From SCUB01 sp041918675 (GTDB taxonomy: Bacteria; Pseudomonadota; Alphaproteobacteria; Rhizobiales; Xanthobacteraceae), in assembly GCA_041918675.1 (NCBI GenBank), contig JAYRVF010000014.1, positions 124,001-188,000 of the forward strand: a stretch of DNA of 64,000 nt, written 5' to 3'. Shown piece by piece: positions 1 through 8,556 of the stretch. The position numbers were made by a program, and so were the translations under genes. The notes beneath the pieces were generated by a model, which saw only the letters and a program-made list of their open reading frames with translations, did not search any database and was not told the DNA's origin. Positions within the stretch are counted from its first letter, which is position 1, and every line of letters begins with the position of its first letter.

Positions 1-776
1 CGCGAGACGAGGCATTCGCCGGTGCCGTTCGGCTTGTTGAAGCCGGGCGCGTAATAGAAATGCGCGACGCGGTAGAGCCCGAGCGCGATGTCCGATCCCG
101 GCCCGACGAATTCGGCGCCGTCGACGAGGCCCGATTGCAGGCTGGTGATGATCTCGCCCGGCGATGTCGTCAGCGGCGTCGCGCCGAGCCGGCGGTAGAC
201 TTCCCCGCCGAGCCCGAGCGAGCGCACCTTAAGTCCCTTGAGCGCGTCGAGACCGGTGATCTCGCCGCGAAACCATCCGCCCATGCACACGCCGGTATTG
301 CCGGCCATGAACGGCTTGACGCCGAAGGGCGCGTAGAGCTCGTCCCACAAGGCCTGCCCGCCGCCGGCCTCGATCCACGCCGTATGCTCGGGCGGCGTCA
401 GCCCGAACGGCACCGTGGTGAAGAAGGCGGAGGCCGGCTGCTTGCCCTGCCAGTAGAATGCCGCCGTGTGCCCGAATTCGGCGACGCCCGAGCCGACCGC
501 GTCGAGCACTTCGAGCGCCGGCACCAATTCGCCGGCGGCATGTACGGTGATCTCGATCGCCCCGCCGGAAAGGGCGGCGATGCGCTCGGCGACGCGCTCG
601 GCCGACATCCCCGGCCCCGGCAGACGCTTCGGCCATGACGTGACCATGCGCCAGCGCCGCGTCTCGGCGCGCGCGATCGCGGGCGCGGCGAGGCTCGCCG
701 CGAGGGCGCCGCCAAGGGTCGCCGTCGTCGCGAGCGTCGCGCCGCCGATGAGATCGCGCCGGGTCGGATGGGTCAT
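1..776 (-). CDS. TRAP transporter substrate-binding protein, DctP/TakP-like (3' end beyond window)
   Basis: The first 258 residues of a periplasmic solute receptor for a tripartite ATP-independent transporter are present; the C-terminus lies beyond base 1. The N-terminus carries a twin-arginine type signal (TRRDLIGG, then a hydrophobic alanine-rich stretch ending near AIARAE, about residues 1-42). The mature part opens WRMVTSWPKRLPGPG and later has EFVGPGSDIALGLYRVAHFYY, which resembles receptors of the 2-oxo-acid (TakP) branch. The start is ATG with GAGGCAGGA just upstream, only 12 bases after the thiD stop, so it should be read on the thiamine operon mRNA. The membrane subunits (DctQ/DctM) are not visible and may follow outside the window. 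The ligand is unknown; the family mostly binds carboxylates. Confidence 0.85.
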   Translation of the reverse strand, partial: MTHPTRRDLIGGATLATTATLGGALAASLAAPAIARAETRRWRMVTSWPKRLPGPGMSAERVAERIAALSGGAIEITVHAAGELVPALEVLDAVGSGVAEFGHTAAFYWQGKQPASAFFTTVPFGLTPPEHTAWIEAGGGQALWDELYAPFGVKPFMAGNTGVCMGGWFRGEITGLDALKGLKVRSLGLGGEVYRRLGATPLTTSPGEIITSLQSGLVDGAEFVGPGSDIALGLYRVAHFYYAPGFNKPNGTGECLVS

Positions 777-788
777 GGTCCTGCCTCG

Positions 789-1607
789 TCAGTTCGTCGT
801 CGTTGCCTGATCGTGAAGATGGAAATGATGCAGCGGCCCATGGCCGTGACCGACGCCAAGGCGATCGGCGGCCGCGATCGCGCCGGTGACGTAGGCCTTG
901 GCCGCGCGCGCGGCGGTTTCGAGGTCCCGGCCGAGCGCGAGCCCGGCCGCGATCGCCGCCGACAGCGTGCAGCCGGTGCCGTGGGTGTTGCGCGTGGCGA
1001 CGCGCGGGGCGGCAAGGCGCGCCGTGCCGCGCGCGCTCACCAGAAAATCGACCGCCTCGGCCGAAGCGCCGTGCCCGCCCTTGATCAGCACCGCCTCGGC
1101 GCCGAGCGCCATCAGGCGCCTCGCCTGCTCCTCCATCGCCGCCTCGGTCGCGGCGACCGGCGCGTCGAGCAAGGCGGCCGCCTCCGGCAGATTGGGCGTG
1201 AGCACCATCGCGCGCGGCACCAGCAACCGGCGCACCAGATCGATCGCCCGAGGCGCGAGCAGGAGGTCGCCGGAGGTCGCGACCATGACCGGATCGACCA
1301 CGATCCGCCGCGCGTGCCAGCGGTCCAGCCCCGCCGCGATCGCCTCGATGGTCTCGGGCCGCGACACCATGCCGATCTTGACCGCGCGCACGTCGAGATC
1401 GGAAAAGACCGCGTCGATCTGCGCCGTGACGAAGTCGGCGGGCACGTCGTGGATCGCCGTGACGCCGCGCGTGTTCTGCGCCGTCAGCGCGGCGATGACC
1501 GAGGCGCCGTAGACGCCGAGCGCGCCGAATGTCTTCAGGTCGGCCTGGATGCCCGCGCCGCCCGACGAATCCGAGCCGGCGATCGTCAGCGCGATGGGAA
1601 TGCTCAT
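789..1607 (-). CDS. thiD: Hydroxymethylpyrimidine/phosphomethylpyrimidine kinase
   Basis: This cytosolic ribokinase-fold enzyme phosphorylates 4-amino-5-hydroxymethyl-2-methylpyrimidine twice to give HMP-PP, the pyrimidine half of thiamine. The 272 residues match the family length. The N-terminal substrate motif GSDSSGGAGIQADLKT lies at about residues 11-26, VDPVMVATSGD is near the middle, and the anion-hole/catalytic motif NTHGTGCTLSAA lies near 207-218. It is the third gene of the thiM-thiE-thiD series and its ATGA start overlaps the thiE stop by 4 bases, which suggests translational coupling. With ThiM and ThiE it forms a complete salvage route from the pyrimidine and thiazole alcohols to thiamine phosphate. 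Confidence 0.95.
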   Translation of the reverse strand: MSIPIALTIAGSDSSGGAGIQADLKTFGALGVYGASVIAALTAQNTRGVTAIHDVPADFVTAQIDAVFSDLDVRAVKIGMVSRPETIEAIAAGLDRWHARRIVVDPVMVATSGDLLLAPRAIDLVRRLLVPRAMVLTPNLPEAAALLDAPVAATEAAMEEQARRLMALGAEAVLIKGGHGASAEAVDFLVSARGTARLAAPRVATRNTHGTGCTLSAAIAAGLALGRDLETAARAAKAYVTGAIAAADRLGVGHGHGPLHHFHLHDQATTTN

Positions 1608-2266
1608 GAACTTCTCCGCCGCAACGCCGCGTCGATCGCCTCGCGCAATTCCCGCGCCGCCGCGGTCGGATCGGGCGCGTGCGACAGCGCCGAGATCACG
1701 GCGACGCCGTCGACGCCGGCCTCGATCACGTCGCCGACGTTGCGCGCGTTGATGCCGGCGATCGCACCGATCGGGAAACGCGGCACGCGCGCGCGCACGG
1801 CCGCCACGATCTCGCGCAGTCCGGCGACGCCGACCGGAGGATCGGGATTGTCTTTCGACATCGTCGCGAACACGCCGCCGACGCAGACATAATCGAGCAG
1901 GTCGAGCGGCGCGGCCTTGGCCTGCGCCAGCGTCTTGATCGACTGGCCGATGCGCGCGAACGGACCGAGCAGCCGCCGCGCGTCGGCGGGCGTCATATCG
2001 TCCTGGCCGACGTGAACGCCCTCGGTTTCCGCCGCCAGCGCGATATCGACGCGGTCGTTGATGATGACGGGCACGCGGCCGCGCGCGACCGCGGCGACGC
2101 GTCGCGCCGCGCTCAGGAAGTCGCGCGTCGATCCGCGCTTGTGGCGAAGCTGAATGAGCGTCGCGCCGCCGGCGATCACCGCGTCGGCGAGCGCGTCGAG
2201 CTCGCGGCCGCCGGCCTGCTCCGGATCGATGAGGGCATAGAGCCGCAGGTCGATCTTCGCGCTCAT
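1604..2266 (-). CDS. thiE: Thiamine-phosphate synthase
   Basis: This enzyme joins HMP-PP to hydroxyethylthiazole phosphate, releasing pyrophosphate and forming thiamine monophosphate. The 220-residue TIM-barrel protein shows the family landmarks: LIQLRHKRGSTRDF near residue 37, VIINDRVDIALA near 71, GVHVGQDDMTP near 85, and a C-terminal phosphate-binding segment with AIAGINARNVGDVIEAG. It overlaps thiM upstream and thiD downstream by 4 bases each, so the three are almost certainly one transcript under the TPP riboswitch upstream of thiM. Confidence 0.95.
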   Translation of the reverse strand: MSAKIDLRLYALIDPEQAGGRELDALADAVIAGGATLIQLRHKRGSTRDFLSAARRVAAVARGRVPVIINDRVDIALAAETEGVHVGQDDMTPADARRLLGPFARIGQSIKTLAQAKAAPLDLLDYVCVGGVFATMSKDNPDPPVGVAGLREIVAAVRARVPRFPIGAIAGINARNVGDVIEAGVDGVAVISALSHAPDPTAAARELREAIDAALRRRSS

Positions 2267-3048
2267 GGCGACACCCGCGCCAGCGCGCGCACGTCGTCGG
2301 CGTTCAACCGATACAGGGCGTCGAGAATGGCGACCGCGAAGCCGCCCGGTCCCGCGCTAGTGCGCGCGGCGATCTCGCCGGCGACGCCGAACGCCACCAG
2401 CGCGCCGGCAGCCGCCAGGAACGGATCGGGCTCGATCGCGAGCGCGGCGGCCACCAGCGCCGATCCCGCGCAGCCCATCGCGGTGACCTTGTCCATCAGG
2501 GGATCTCCGTTGGCGAGCGACACATCGCGATCGGCGTCGGCGACCAGGTCGCGCGCGCCGGTGAGCGCGATGGTAGCGCGCAGCCGCTCGGCGAGACGCG
2601 AGGGATCGCCGCGTTCGTCCGCGCCCGCCGCCAGCGCCCCGAACTCCGCGTCATTGAGCCTGATCACGGCGGGCCCACGCGCCGCGAGCGCGCGCGCGAA
2701 GGAAAGCCGCGCCGGCGAGCGATCGACGAAGACCGGATCGAGCACGAATCGGCGGCCCGCCTCGTCGGCGGCGGCAAGCGCGACCTCGATGCCGGCGCGG
2801 CGCTCCTCGTCGAGCGTTCCGAGATTGACGAGCAGGGCATCGCAGCCCTTCACGAAGGCGCCGACCTCGCCGGGCGAGGTCGTCATCGACGGCACCGCGC
2901 CGGCGGCAAGCAGCACGTTGGCCGTGAAGGCCTGCGCCACGCTATTGGTAATGCAATGAATTCGCGGCGCGCGCGCGCGCAGCGCGCCGGCCAACGCGGC
3001 CGCGCGCTCCACAACCTCCGACGACGGCGCCGCTGGCCGCGCCTTCAT
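2263..3048 (-). CDS. thiM: Hydroxyethylthiazole kinase
   Basis: ThiM phosphorylates 4-methyl-5-(2-hydroxyethyl)thiazole, the salvage entry point for the thiazole half of thiamine. The 261-residue sequence has the N-terminal ITNSVAQAFTANVLLAAGAVP motif with PSMTTSP following, and the C-terminal TAMGCAGSALVAA motif with the conserved cysteine. It is the first gene after the TPP riboswitch, with GGAGGGAG just before the ATG; this purine run is at the 3' edge of the aptamer, so ligand binding could mask it. No de novo genes (thiC, thiG) are in the window, so this operon looks dedicated to salvage. Confidence 0.95.
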   Translation of the reverse strand: MKARPAAPSSEVVERAAALAGALRARAPRIHCITNSVAQAFTANVLLAAGAVPSMTTSPGEVGAFVKGCDALLVNLGTLDEERRAGIEVALAAADEAGRRFVLDPVFVDRSPARLSFARALAARGPAVIRLNDAEFGALAAGADERGDPSRLAERLRATIALTGARDLVADADRDVSLANGDPLMDKVTAMGCAGSALVAAALAIEPDPFLAAAGALVAFGVAGEIAARTSAGPGGFAVAILDALYRLNADDVRALARVSP

Positions 3049-3052
3049 CTCA

Positions 3053-3150
3053 AGCTCCCTCCGCCGGCGTGACCCGGATCAGGTTCGACGGGTTGGCGTT
3101 CGCCTCTCAGCCCCGCCCGCCGCGACGCGACGGCGGGGCACCCCAGTGAG
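3053..3150 (-). promoter_or_regulatory. TPP riboswitch (THI element) upstream of thiM
   Basis: Read on the minus strand, the stretch contains the diagnostic THI-box blocks in order: GGGGTGCCCC, a GC-rich stem, GGGCTGAGAGGC, ACCCGTCGAACCTGATCCGGGT and ACGCCGGCGGAGGGAG. The last block ends only a few bases before the thiM start and includes its ribosome-binding site, so control is probably at translation initiation, as is usual in proteobacteria. All downstream genes, including the TRAP receptor, should fall when thiamine pyrophosphate is plentiful. No separate U-run terminator is visible between aptamer and start. Confidence 0.95.
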
Positions 3151-3337
3151 ATCGGCACATTTCACGGGCGGCGACCCGGCCAAACGCCGGCACCACGACC
3201 GACATCGGGCCCGCGTGGAATTCCGGAGCCGCCCGGACATGTGCTCTAGACCGTCGCGCGCGCCTGGGCAAGATCGCTTGCCATGGCCGCGCGATTTTGC
3301 TGGATTGGCAAGGTGGCGCGCAGCTCCGGAGACGACG

Positions 3338-3574
3338 ATGGTTCCCTTTTTCGTGCAGATCAAATGCCATCCCGGCAAGACCTATGCCGTCGCCAACGCG
3401 CTGGCGGAGGCCGAGATCGCCTCGGAAATCTATTCGATCGCCGGCCATTACGATTTGCTCGTCAAGTTCTACGTCGAGAACGGCACCGACATCGGCCATT
3501 TCGTCAACGAAAAGGTGCAGTCGATTCCGGGCGTTCAGGACACCTATACGGTGATCACCTTCAAGGCTTTCTAG
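3338..3574 (+). CDS. Stand-alone Lrp/AsnC ligand-binding (RAM) domain protein
   Basis: This 78-residue protein consists only of the alpha/beta RAM effector domain that normally forms the C-terminal half of Lrp/AsnC regulators. It starts MVPFFVQIKCHPGKTY and ends TYTVITFKAF; the central GHYDLLVKFYVEN is the typical ligand-side segment. There is no helix-turn-helix. The start at 3338 has GGAG six bases upstream; longer upstream extensions run into the riboswitch region of the opposite strand and are unlikely. Such proteins are common in Alphaproteobacteria and may sense amino acids or mix with full-length Lrp subunits, but no role can be assigned from the sequence. It is divergent from the thiamine operon. 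Confidence 0.88.
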   Translation: MVPFFVQIKCHPGKTYAVANALAEAEIASEIYSIAGHYDLLVKFYVENGTDIGHFVNEKVQSIPGVQDTYTVITFKAF

Positions 3575-3639
3575 CCCGCGATTCCGGCGGCCCGTTGGCG
3601 GACCGCCGGCGCGGCCGATATTCTCCGCCTACCCCCGGA

Positions 3640-4560
3640 TCAGATCGGCCCGGCGAGCCCGGCCTCCTCGCGCGCCCGCGCGAGGCGCAAACGCCGCTCC
3701 CGCCACATCACGAACAGGCCCGTCGCGATGACGATGGCGGCGCCGACCAGCACTTCGACCGTTGGAAACTCGCCGAAGAAAACGAAGCCGAGCGCGAGCG
3801 CCCACGGCATCAGCGTGTAGTCGAACGGCGCGATGAAGGAGGCGGGCGCGTAACGGATGCCCTCGGTGAGCAGGATCTGCCCCAGCGCGCCGCAAACGCC
3901 GATGCCGACGAGCATCAGCGCCTCCCATGGCGTCGGCATGCGCCAGCCGAACGGCAAGGTCGCCAGCCCCGCGAGCGCGACGATGATCGAGAGATAGATC
4001 ATGATCGAAGAGGTCGACTCGGTCGTCGTCAGGCTGCGGATCTGCACCGTCGCCGCCGCGATGCAGACGGCGTTGCCGAACGCGCAGGCCGCCCCGATCA
4101 ACGCCATCGACGTCGTCAGCGCGTCGGCCCGCGACAGATGCGGCGCCACCATCACCAGAACGCCGAGAAAGCCGATCACCACCGCCGCCCAGCGGTGAAA
4201 GCGGACGCGCTCCCCCAATACCAGCGCCGCCAGCGTCACCGTCATCAGCGGCGCCAGGAAGGTGATCGTGGTGGCGTCGACCAGCGGCAGGCGCGCGACC
4301 GCCGCGAACAGGAAGAACATGCCGAAGACGCTGGTCAGTCCGCGCCCGATATGGGCGCCGAGCCGCTCGGTGCGTAGCGCCGCCCTCAATTCGCCCCGCA
4401 GCGCGAACAACGCCAGCACCATCACCAGCGTGACGATGGCGCGGGCGAAGATCGACTGGCCGAGCGGAAAATCGGCGCCGAGGTGGCGCACCTGCGTCGA
4501 CATCAGCGCGAACATCAGGGTCGACGCGATCTTGTTCGCGGCGGCGCGGAGATAATTCAT
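3640..4560 (-). CDS. EamA/DMT-family inner-membrane transporter
   Basis: The 306-residue protein has about ten hydrophobic helices in two EamA repeats (roughly residues 5-135 and 155-290), the architecture of drug/metabolite transporters such as RhaT and YdcZ relatives. Typical segments include TTITFLAPLMTVTLAALVLGE closing the first repeat and a matching IAPFDYTLMPWALALGFVFFGE in the second. The substrate cannot be told from sequence. Its start lies only 10 bases after the stop of the molybdenum-hydroxylase subunit, so the two are probably co-transcribed; it may export a product or import a substrate of that enzyme, which is inference. Confidence 0.88.
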   Translation of the reverse strand: MNYLRAAANKIASTLMFALMSTQVRHLGADFPLGQSIFARAIVTLVMVLALFALRGELRAALRTERLGAHIGRGLTSVFGMFFLFAAVARLPLVDATTITFLAPLMTVTLAALVLGERVRFHRWAAVVIGFLGVLVMVAPHLSRADALTTSMALIGAACAFGNAVCIAAATVQIRSLTTTESTSSIMIYLSIIVALAGLATLPFGWRMPTPWEALMLVGIGVCGALGQILLTEGIRYAPASFIAPFDYTLMPWALALGFVFFGEFPTVEVLVGAAIVIATGLFVMWRERRLRLARAREEAGLAGPI

Positions 4561-4570
4561 CGCGGCCGCG

Positions 4571-6877
4571 TCAGAGCCGGTGGCGGCGCTGATGGTCGCG
4601 GATCGCCGACCAGACGCGATGCGGCGTCGCCGGCATGTCGATATGATCGATATGATATTCGCGCCACAACGCGTCGACGACCGCGTTCATCACCGCCGGC
4701 GCCGCGCCGATCGTGCCGGCCTCGCCCGCGCCCTTGACGCCGAGCGGATTGGTCTTGCACGGCACATTATGCGTCTCGAAGGCGAAGGACGGCGCGTCGG
4801 AGGCGCGCGGCAGCGCGTAGTCCATCAGCGAGCCGGAGATGAGCTGGCCATCGGCCGGATCGAACACGGTGTTCTCCATCAGCGCCTGCCCGATCCCCTG
4901 CACCGCGCCGCCGTGAATCTGGCCCGCCAGCATCAGCGGATTGAGGGTGACGCCGAAATCGTCGACGATGACGTAATTGACGATGCGCGTCGCGCCGGTG
5001 GCCGGATCGATCTCGACTTCGGCGATGTGGGTGCCGTTGGGATAGGTGCCGACCTGCGGCGCGAAGGATTCGGCCGCGCCGAGCAGGTCGGGATCGGCGC
5101 CGGGCAGGCGCGCGATCTCCGCGAAGGTCAGGCCGCGATCGGTGCCGGCGATCCTGATTCCGCCGGCGCCGAATTCGAGATCGCCGACGCCGGCCTCCAG
5201 CGCGTCGGCGGCGAGCTTCTTGAGCTTGTCGCCGAGCACGCGCGTGGAGCGCTCGACCGCGACGCCGCCGACCGGGATCGAGCTCGATCCGCCGGTGCCG
5301 ACGCCGCTGGCGATGAGCGCGGTGTCGCCCTGGATGACGCGCACGTCGGCCGGATCGACGCCGAACTGCTCGGCGACGAGCTGCGCGTAGGCGGTCTGGT
5401 GCCCCTGCCCGGTCGATTGCGATCCGATCAGCACGGTGACGACGCCATCCTCGCCGAGGCGCACGGTCGCCGTCTCGGGCCCGAGCGCGCCGCAGATCTC
5501 GATATAGGTGGCGATGCCGATGCCGCGGATGAGCCCTTGCTTGCGCGCGGCCTTGGCGCGCGCGGGAAAGCCCTTCCAATCGATCATGTCCTGCGCGCGC
5601 CTGAGATGAACCGCGAACTCGCCGGTGTCGTAGACCTTGCCGGTCGCGGTGCGGTAAGGCATCGCTTGCGGGCGGATGAAATTGCGGCGGCGGATCACGT
5701 CCGGCCCGACGCCGATCTTGCGCGCGGCCGCGTCGACGAGACGCTCGATCGCGTAGGCGGCTTCCGGTCGTCCGGCGCCGCGATAGGCGTCGACCGGCAC
5801 GGTGTTGGTGAAGACGCCGCGCACGCGGATATGGCAGGCGGGAATATCGTAGACGCCCGGCAGCATGCCCGCCCCGCCATAGGGGATGTAGGGGCCGAGC
5901 TGGGAGAGATAGGCGCCCATGTCGGCGATCAGATCGGCTTGCAGCGCGAGAAAGCGGCCGTCCGCGTCGAGCGCCATGCGCAGGGTAATGAAATTGTCGC
6001 GTCCCTGGCTGTCGCCGAGGAAATGATCGGCGCGATCGGCCGCCCATTTCACCGGGCGATCGAGACGCTTGGCCGCCACCGCCGCCAGCGCGTATTCACG
6101 GTAAGGAAAGAGCTTGGTGCCGAAGCCGCCGCCGACATCCGGCGTGATCACCCGCAGTTTTTCCTTTCCCACTTTCAGGATGGTGTCGCCGAGCACGGCG
6201 CGCAGGCGATGGCTGCCCTGGCTGCCGAGCGTCAGCGTCCAGCTATCGCCTTTGGCGTCGTATTCGCACACGACCGCGCGCGGCTCGATGTAATTGGTCA
6301 CCAGGCGCTGGTTGACGAGGCGCACTTCCGCCACATGCGCCGCGCGCGCGAAGGCGGCCTCCGTCGCGTCCCGGTCGCCGAGCGTGGTGTCGAACACGAG
6401 ATTGCCGGGATGGCTCGACCAGACTCGCGCCGCGCCCGGTTCGAGCGCCGCCAGCGCGCCGATCGCGACCGGCAGCGCGTCCCATTCGATGTCGACGGCC
6501 TCGATCGCGTCGCGCGCCTGGTTGATGGTATCGGCGACGATGAACGCGATCGCGTCGCCGACATGGCGCGCCTCGTCGCGAACGAGGATCGGGTAATGCG
6601 GCGGCTTGATGCTGCGGTCGGGCAGGTTGAACTGACACGGCAGCCCACCGAGATCGGCGACGTCGTCGGCGGTCAGGATCGCGCGCACGCCGGGAAGGCC
6701 GCGCGCGCGCGAGGCGTCGAGGCGGAACCGCGCATGCGCGTGCGGCGACCGCAGCACGAGCGCGTGCGCCTGGCCCGCCGGCGCGACGTCGCCGGTATAG
6801 CGCCCCGCGCCGCGGAGCAGCGCGTCGTCCTCCTTGCGCGTGACGCTCTGGCCCATGCCGAACTTCGTCGCCGTCAT
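4571..6877 (-). CDS. Xanthine dehydrogenase/aldehyde oxidase family molybdopterin-binding subunit (CoxL form II-like)
   Basis: This is the large catalytic subunit of a molybdenum hydroxylase, 768 residues from the ATG at 6877, which has GAGGAGAAT directly upstream. The a/b hammerhead domain occupies about residues 20-130 and the molybdopterin-binding domains follow to about 750. Visible motifs are GGGFGTKLFPY, AYRGAGRPE in the active-site loop, GQGHQTAYAQ, and GVKGAGEAGTIG, which carries the conserved catalytic glutamate. The loop reads AYRGAGR, not the AYRCSFR of true carbon-monoxide dehydrogenase, so CO oxidation is unlikely; an aldehyde, purine or N-heterocycle is more probable. The FAD subunit and the iron-sulfur subunit that normally accompany it are absent from both flanks. 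Confidence 0.9.
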   Translation of the reverse strand: MTATKFGMGQSVTRKEDDALLRGAGRYTGDVAPAGQAHALVLRSPHAHARFRLDASRARGLPGVRAILTADDVADLGGLPCQFNLPDRSIKPPHYPILVRDEARHVGDAIAFIVADTINQARDAIEAVDIEWDALPVAIGALAALEPGAARVWSSHPGNLVFDTTLGDRDATEAAFARAAHVAEVRLVNQRLVTNYIEPRAVVCEYDAKGDSWTLTLGSQGSHRLRAVLGDTILKVGKEKLRVITPDVGGGFGTKLFPYREYALAAVAAKRLDRPVKWAADRADHFLGDSQGRDNFITLRMALDADGRFLALQADLIADMGAYLSQLGPYIPYGGAGMLPGVYDIPACHIRVRGVFTNTVPVDAYRGAGRPEAAYAIERLVDAAARKIGVGPDVIRRRNFIRPQAMPYRTATGKVYDTGEFAVHLRRAQDMIDWKGFPARAKAARKQGLIRGIGIATYIEICGALGPETATVRLGEDGVVTVLIGSQSTGQGHQTAYAQLVAEQFGVDPADVRVIQGDTALIASGVGTGGSSSIPVGGVAVERSTRVLGDKLKKLAADALEAGVGDLEFGAGGIRIAGTDRGLTFAEIARLPGADPDLLGAAESFAPQVGTYPNGTHIAEVEIDPATGATRIVNYVIVDDFGVTLNPLMLAGQIHGGAVQGIGQALMENTVFDPADGQLISGSLMDYALPRASDAPSFAFETHNVPCKTNPLGVKGAGEAGTIGAAPAVMNAVVDALWREYHIDHIDMPATPHRVWSAIRDHQRRHRL

Positions 6878-6985
6878 TCCATTCTCCTCAATTTCCGCCG
6901 GACCGCCCATTGTGGGCCCGGGCGCGCCCGGGCGCAAATCTCGGCGCCGGTCCGCCCGCGCCTCTCCGCGCCAACAGAACCCGCG

Positions 6986-8512
6986 TCACGGCCGGATCAG
7001 GCGCGCCAGCCAGCTCTTGCCGAACAAAGCGAGGACCGCGACGCCATAGACCACGGCGCCGACGCCGATCAGCACGACAAGCACGGTTTCCTCGCGCAAG
7101 ATCGACATTCCGGCGAGGGCTTGCGCCGATCCGCGCGCGGCAAGCCACAGCGCGGCCGCCAGGACCGCGCCGGCGACGACGAATTTCACGCCATCCCGCC
7201 GCGCCGGCCGGTCGAAGCTCAGGTGGCCGGCGCGCGTGGCGAACCAGGTGACGAGGCCAAGATTCACCCACGCCCCCGCCGATGTCGCCAGCGCCAGGCC
7301 GATTTGCGCGAGCGGGCCGGCAAGCGCGATCTTGAGCGCGACGTTGACGGCCATGCCGATCAGCGCCGCCTTCATCGGCGTCGCGGTGTCCTGCCTTGCG
7401 TAGAACGGGGCGACGGCTCCGCGAATGAGCACGAACGGCACGAGCCCGATCGCGTAGGCCGCGAGCGTCGCGCCGGCGGCCGCGGCGTTGGCGCTGGTGA
7501 ACGCGCCGCGCGCGAACATCGCCCGCATGATCTCGTTCGGCACGGCCAGGAACGCGGCGACGAAGGGAACGGAGAGAAGCAGCGTCAAGGCGAAGGCGCG
7601 CTTCTGCGCCGCGGCCGCGCCCTCGGTGTCGCCGTCGGCGAGCCGCTTCGACATCTCCGGCAACAGCACGGTGCCGACGGCGATGCCGATGACGCCGATC
7701 GGCAGTTGATTGAGTCGGTCGGCGTAATAGAGCGCCGACAGCGCGCCGACGGCGAGGAAGCTCGCGATGATGGTATCGGCGAAGAGCGCGACCTGCGTTC
7801 CCATCGAGCCCAGCGTCGCCGGCCCCAGCGCGCGGAAGAATTTGCGGATCTCCTCGTCGAGCCGCAGCCGCGCCAGGCCCGGCAGGATGCCGTGCCTGCC
7901 GGCGTCGGCGGCGAGCAGCAGGCATTCGAGCACGCCGGCGATGAGAACGCCCCAGGCCGCCGCGTGCCCCGCGGTCGGAAACAGCGCCACCAGCGCGAGC
8001 GCGGCGATCATCGACAGGTTGAGGAAGATCGGCGCGGCGGCGGCGCTGGCGAAACGTTGCAGCACGTTGAGCATGCCGCCATAGAGCGTGACCAGCGTGA
8101 CCAGCAGCAGGTAGGGAAAGGTGACCCGCGTCAGCTCGATCGCGAGCTCCCCGCGCGCCGGATCGTCCGCGATGCCCGGCGCCAGCAGCGCGATCAGTCC
8201 CGGCATGAACAGCCACGCCGCCAGAAGCAGCGCGAGTTGCGCGGCTAGCAGCAAGGTGAAGATCCGCGCCGCGAACAGCGCCGCCGTCTCCTCGCTCCGC
8301 CCGCGCGCGCGCGCATAGGCCGGCACGAAGGCGGCGTTGAAGGCGCCCTCGGCGAAGATCGCGCGGAAATGATTGGGAAGGCGGAACGCCACGAAGAACG
8401 CGTCGGCGACGGGGCCGGCGCCAAGGATCGCGGCCAGCATCACGTCGCGGGCGAAGCCCGTCGCGCGCGAGAGCAGGGTGAAGCCGCCAACGGTGAAGAT
8501 GCGCGCCAGCAT
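6986..8512 (-). CDS. murJ: Lipid II flippase MurJ (MviN)
   Basis: MurJ moves lipid-linked peptidoglycan precursor across the inner membrane. The 508-residue protein has about 14 transmembrane helices of the MOP exporter fold and begins with the family signature LLSRATGFARDVMLAAILG, followed by ADAFFVAFRLPNHFRAIFAEGAFNAAFVPAY. The arginines and aspartate of that first segment are the conserved charged residues of the central cavity. It sits 44 bases downstream of the aminotransferase gene and 108 bases upstream of the molybdenum enzyme on the same strand, so it may share the envelope-related transcript. Confidence 0.95.
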   Translation of the reverse strand: MLARIFTVGGFTLLSRATGFARDVMLAAILGAGPVADAFFVAFRLPNHFRAIFAEGAFNAAFVPAYARARGRSEETAALFAARIFTLLLAAQLALLLAAWLFMPGLIALLAPGIADDPARGELAIELTRVTFPYLLLVTLVTLYGGMLNVLQRFASAAAAPIFLNLSMIAALALVALFPTAGHAAAWGVLIAGVLECLLLAADAGRHGILPGLARLRLDEEIRKFFRALGPATLGSMGTQVALFADTIIASFLAVGALSALYYADRLNQLPIGVIGIAVGTVLLPEMSKRLADGDTEGAAAAQKRAFALTLLLSVPFVAAFLAVPNEIMRAMFARGAFTSANAAAAGATLAAYAIGLVPFVLIRGAVAPFYARQDTATPMKAALIGMAVNVALKIALAGPLAQIGLALATSAGAWVNLGLVTWFATRAGHLSFDRPARRDGVKFVVAGAVLAAALWLAARGSAQALAGMSILREETVLVVLIGVGAVVYGVAVLALFGKSWLARLIRP

Positions 8513-8556
8513 TCGGCGTTTCTAGCCCATGCAAGCGGGCGGCAAAATGGCGAAAG

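Noticed and set aside
4571..6937. True carbon monoxide dehydrogenase CoxL
   Set aside because: The active-site loop is AYRGAGR, not AYRCSFR, and coxM/coxS are missing.
4580..8248. A 1222-codon open frame on the plus strand opposite the molybdenum enzyme and murJ
   Set aside because: It is rich in Arg, Ala, Asp and His with no domain signal and lies antisense to two clear genes; in a GC-rich genome such long mirror frames are expected by chance.
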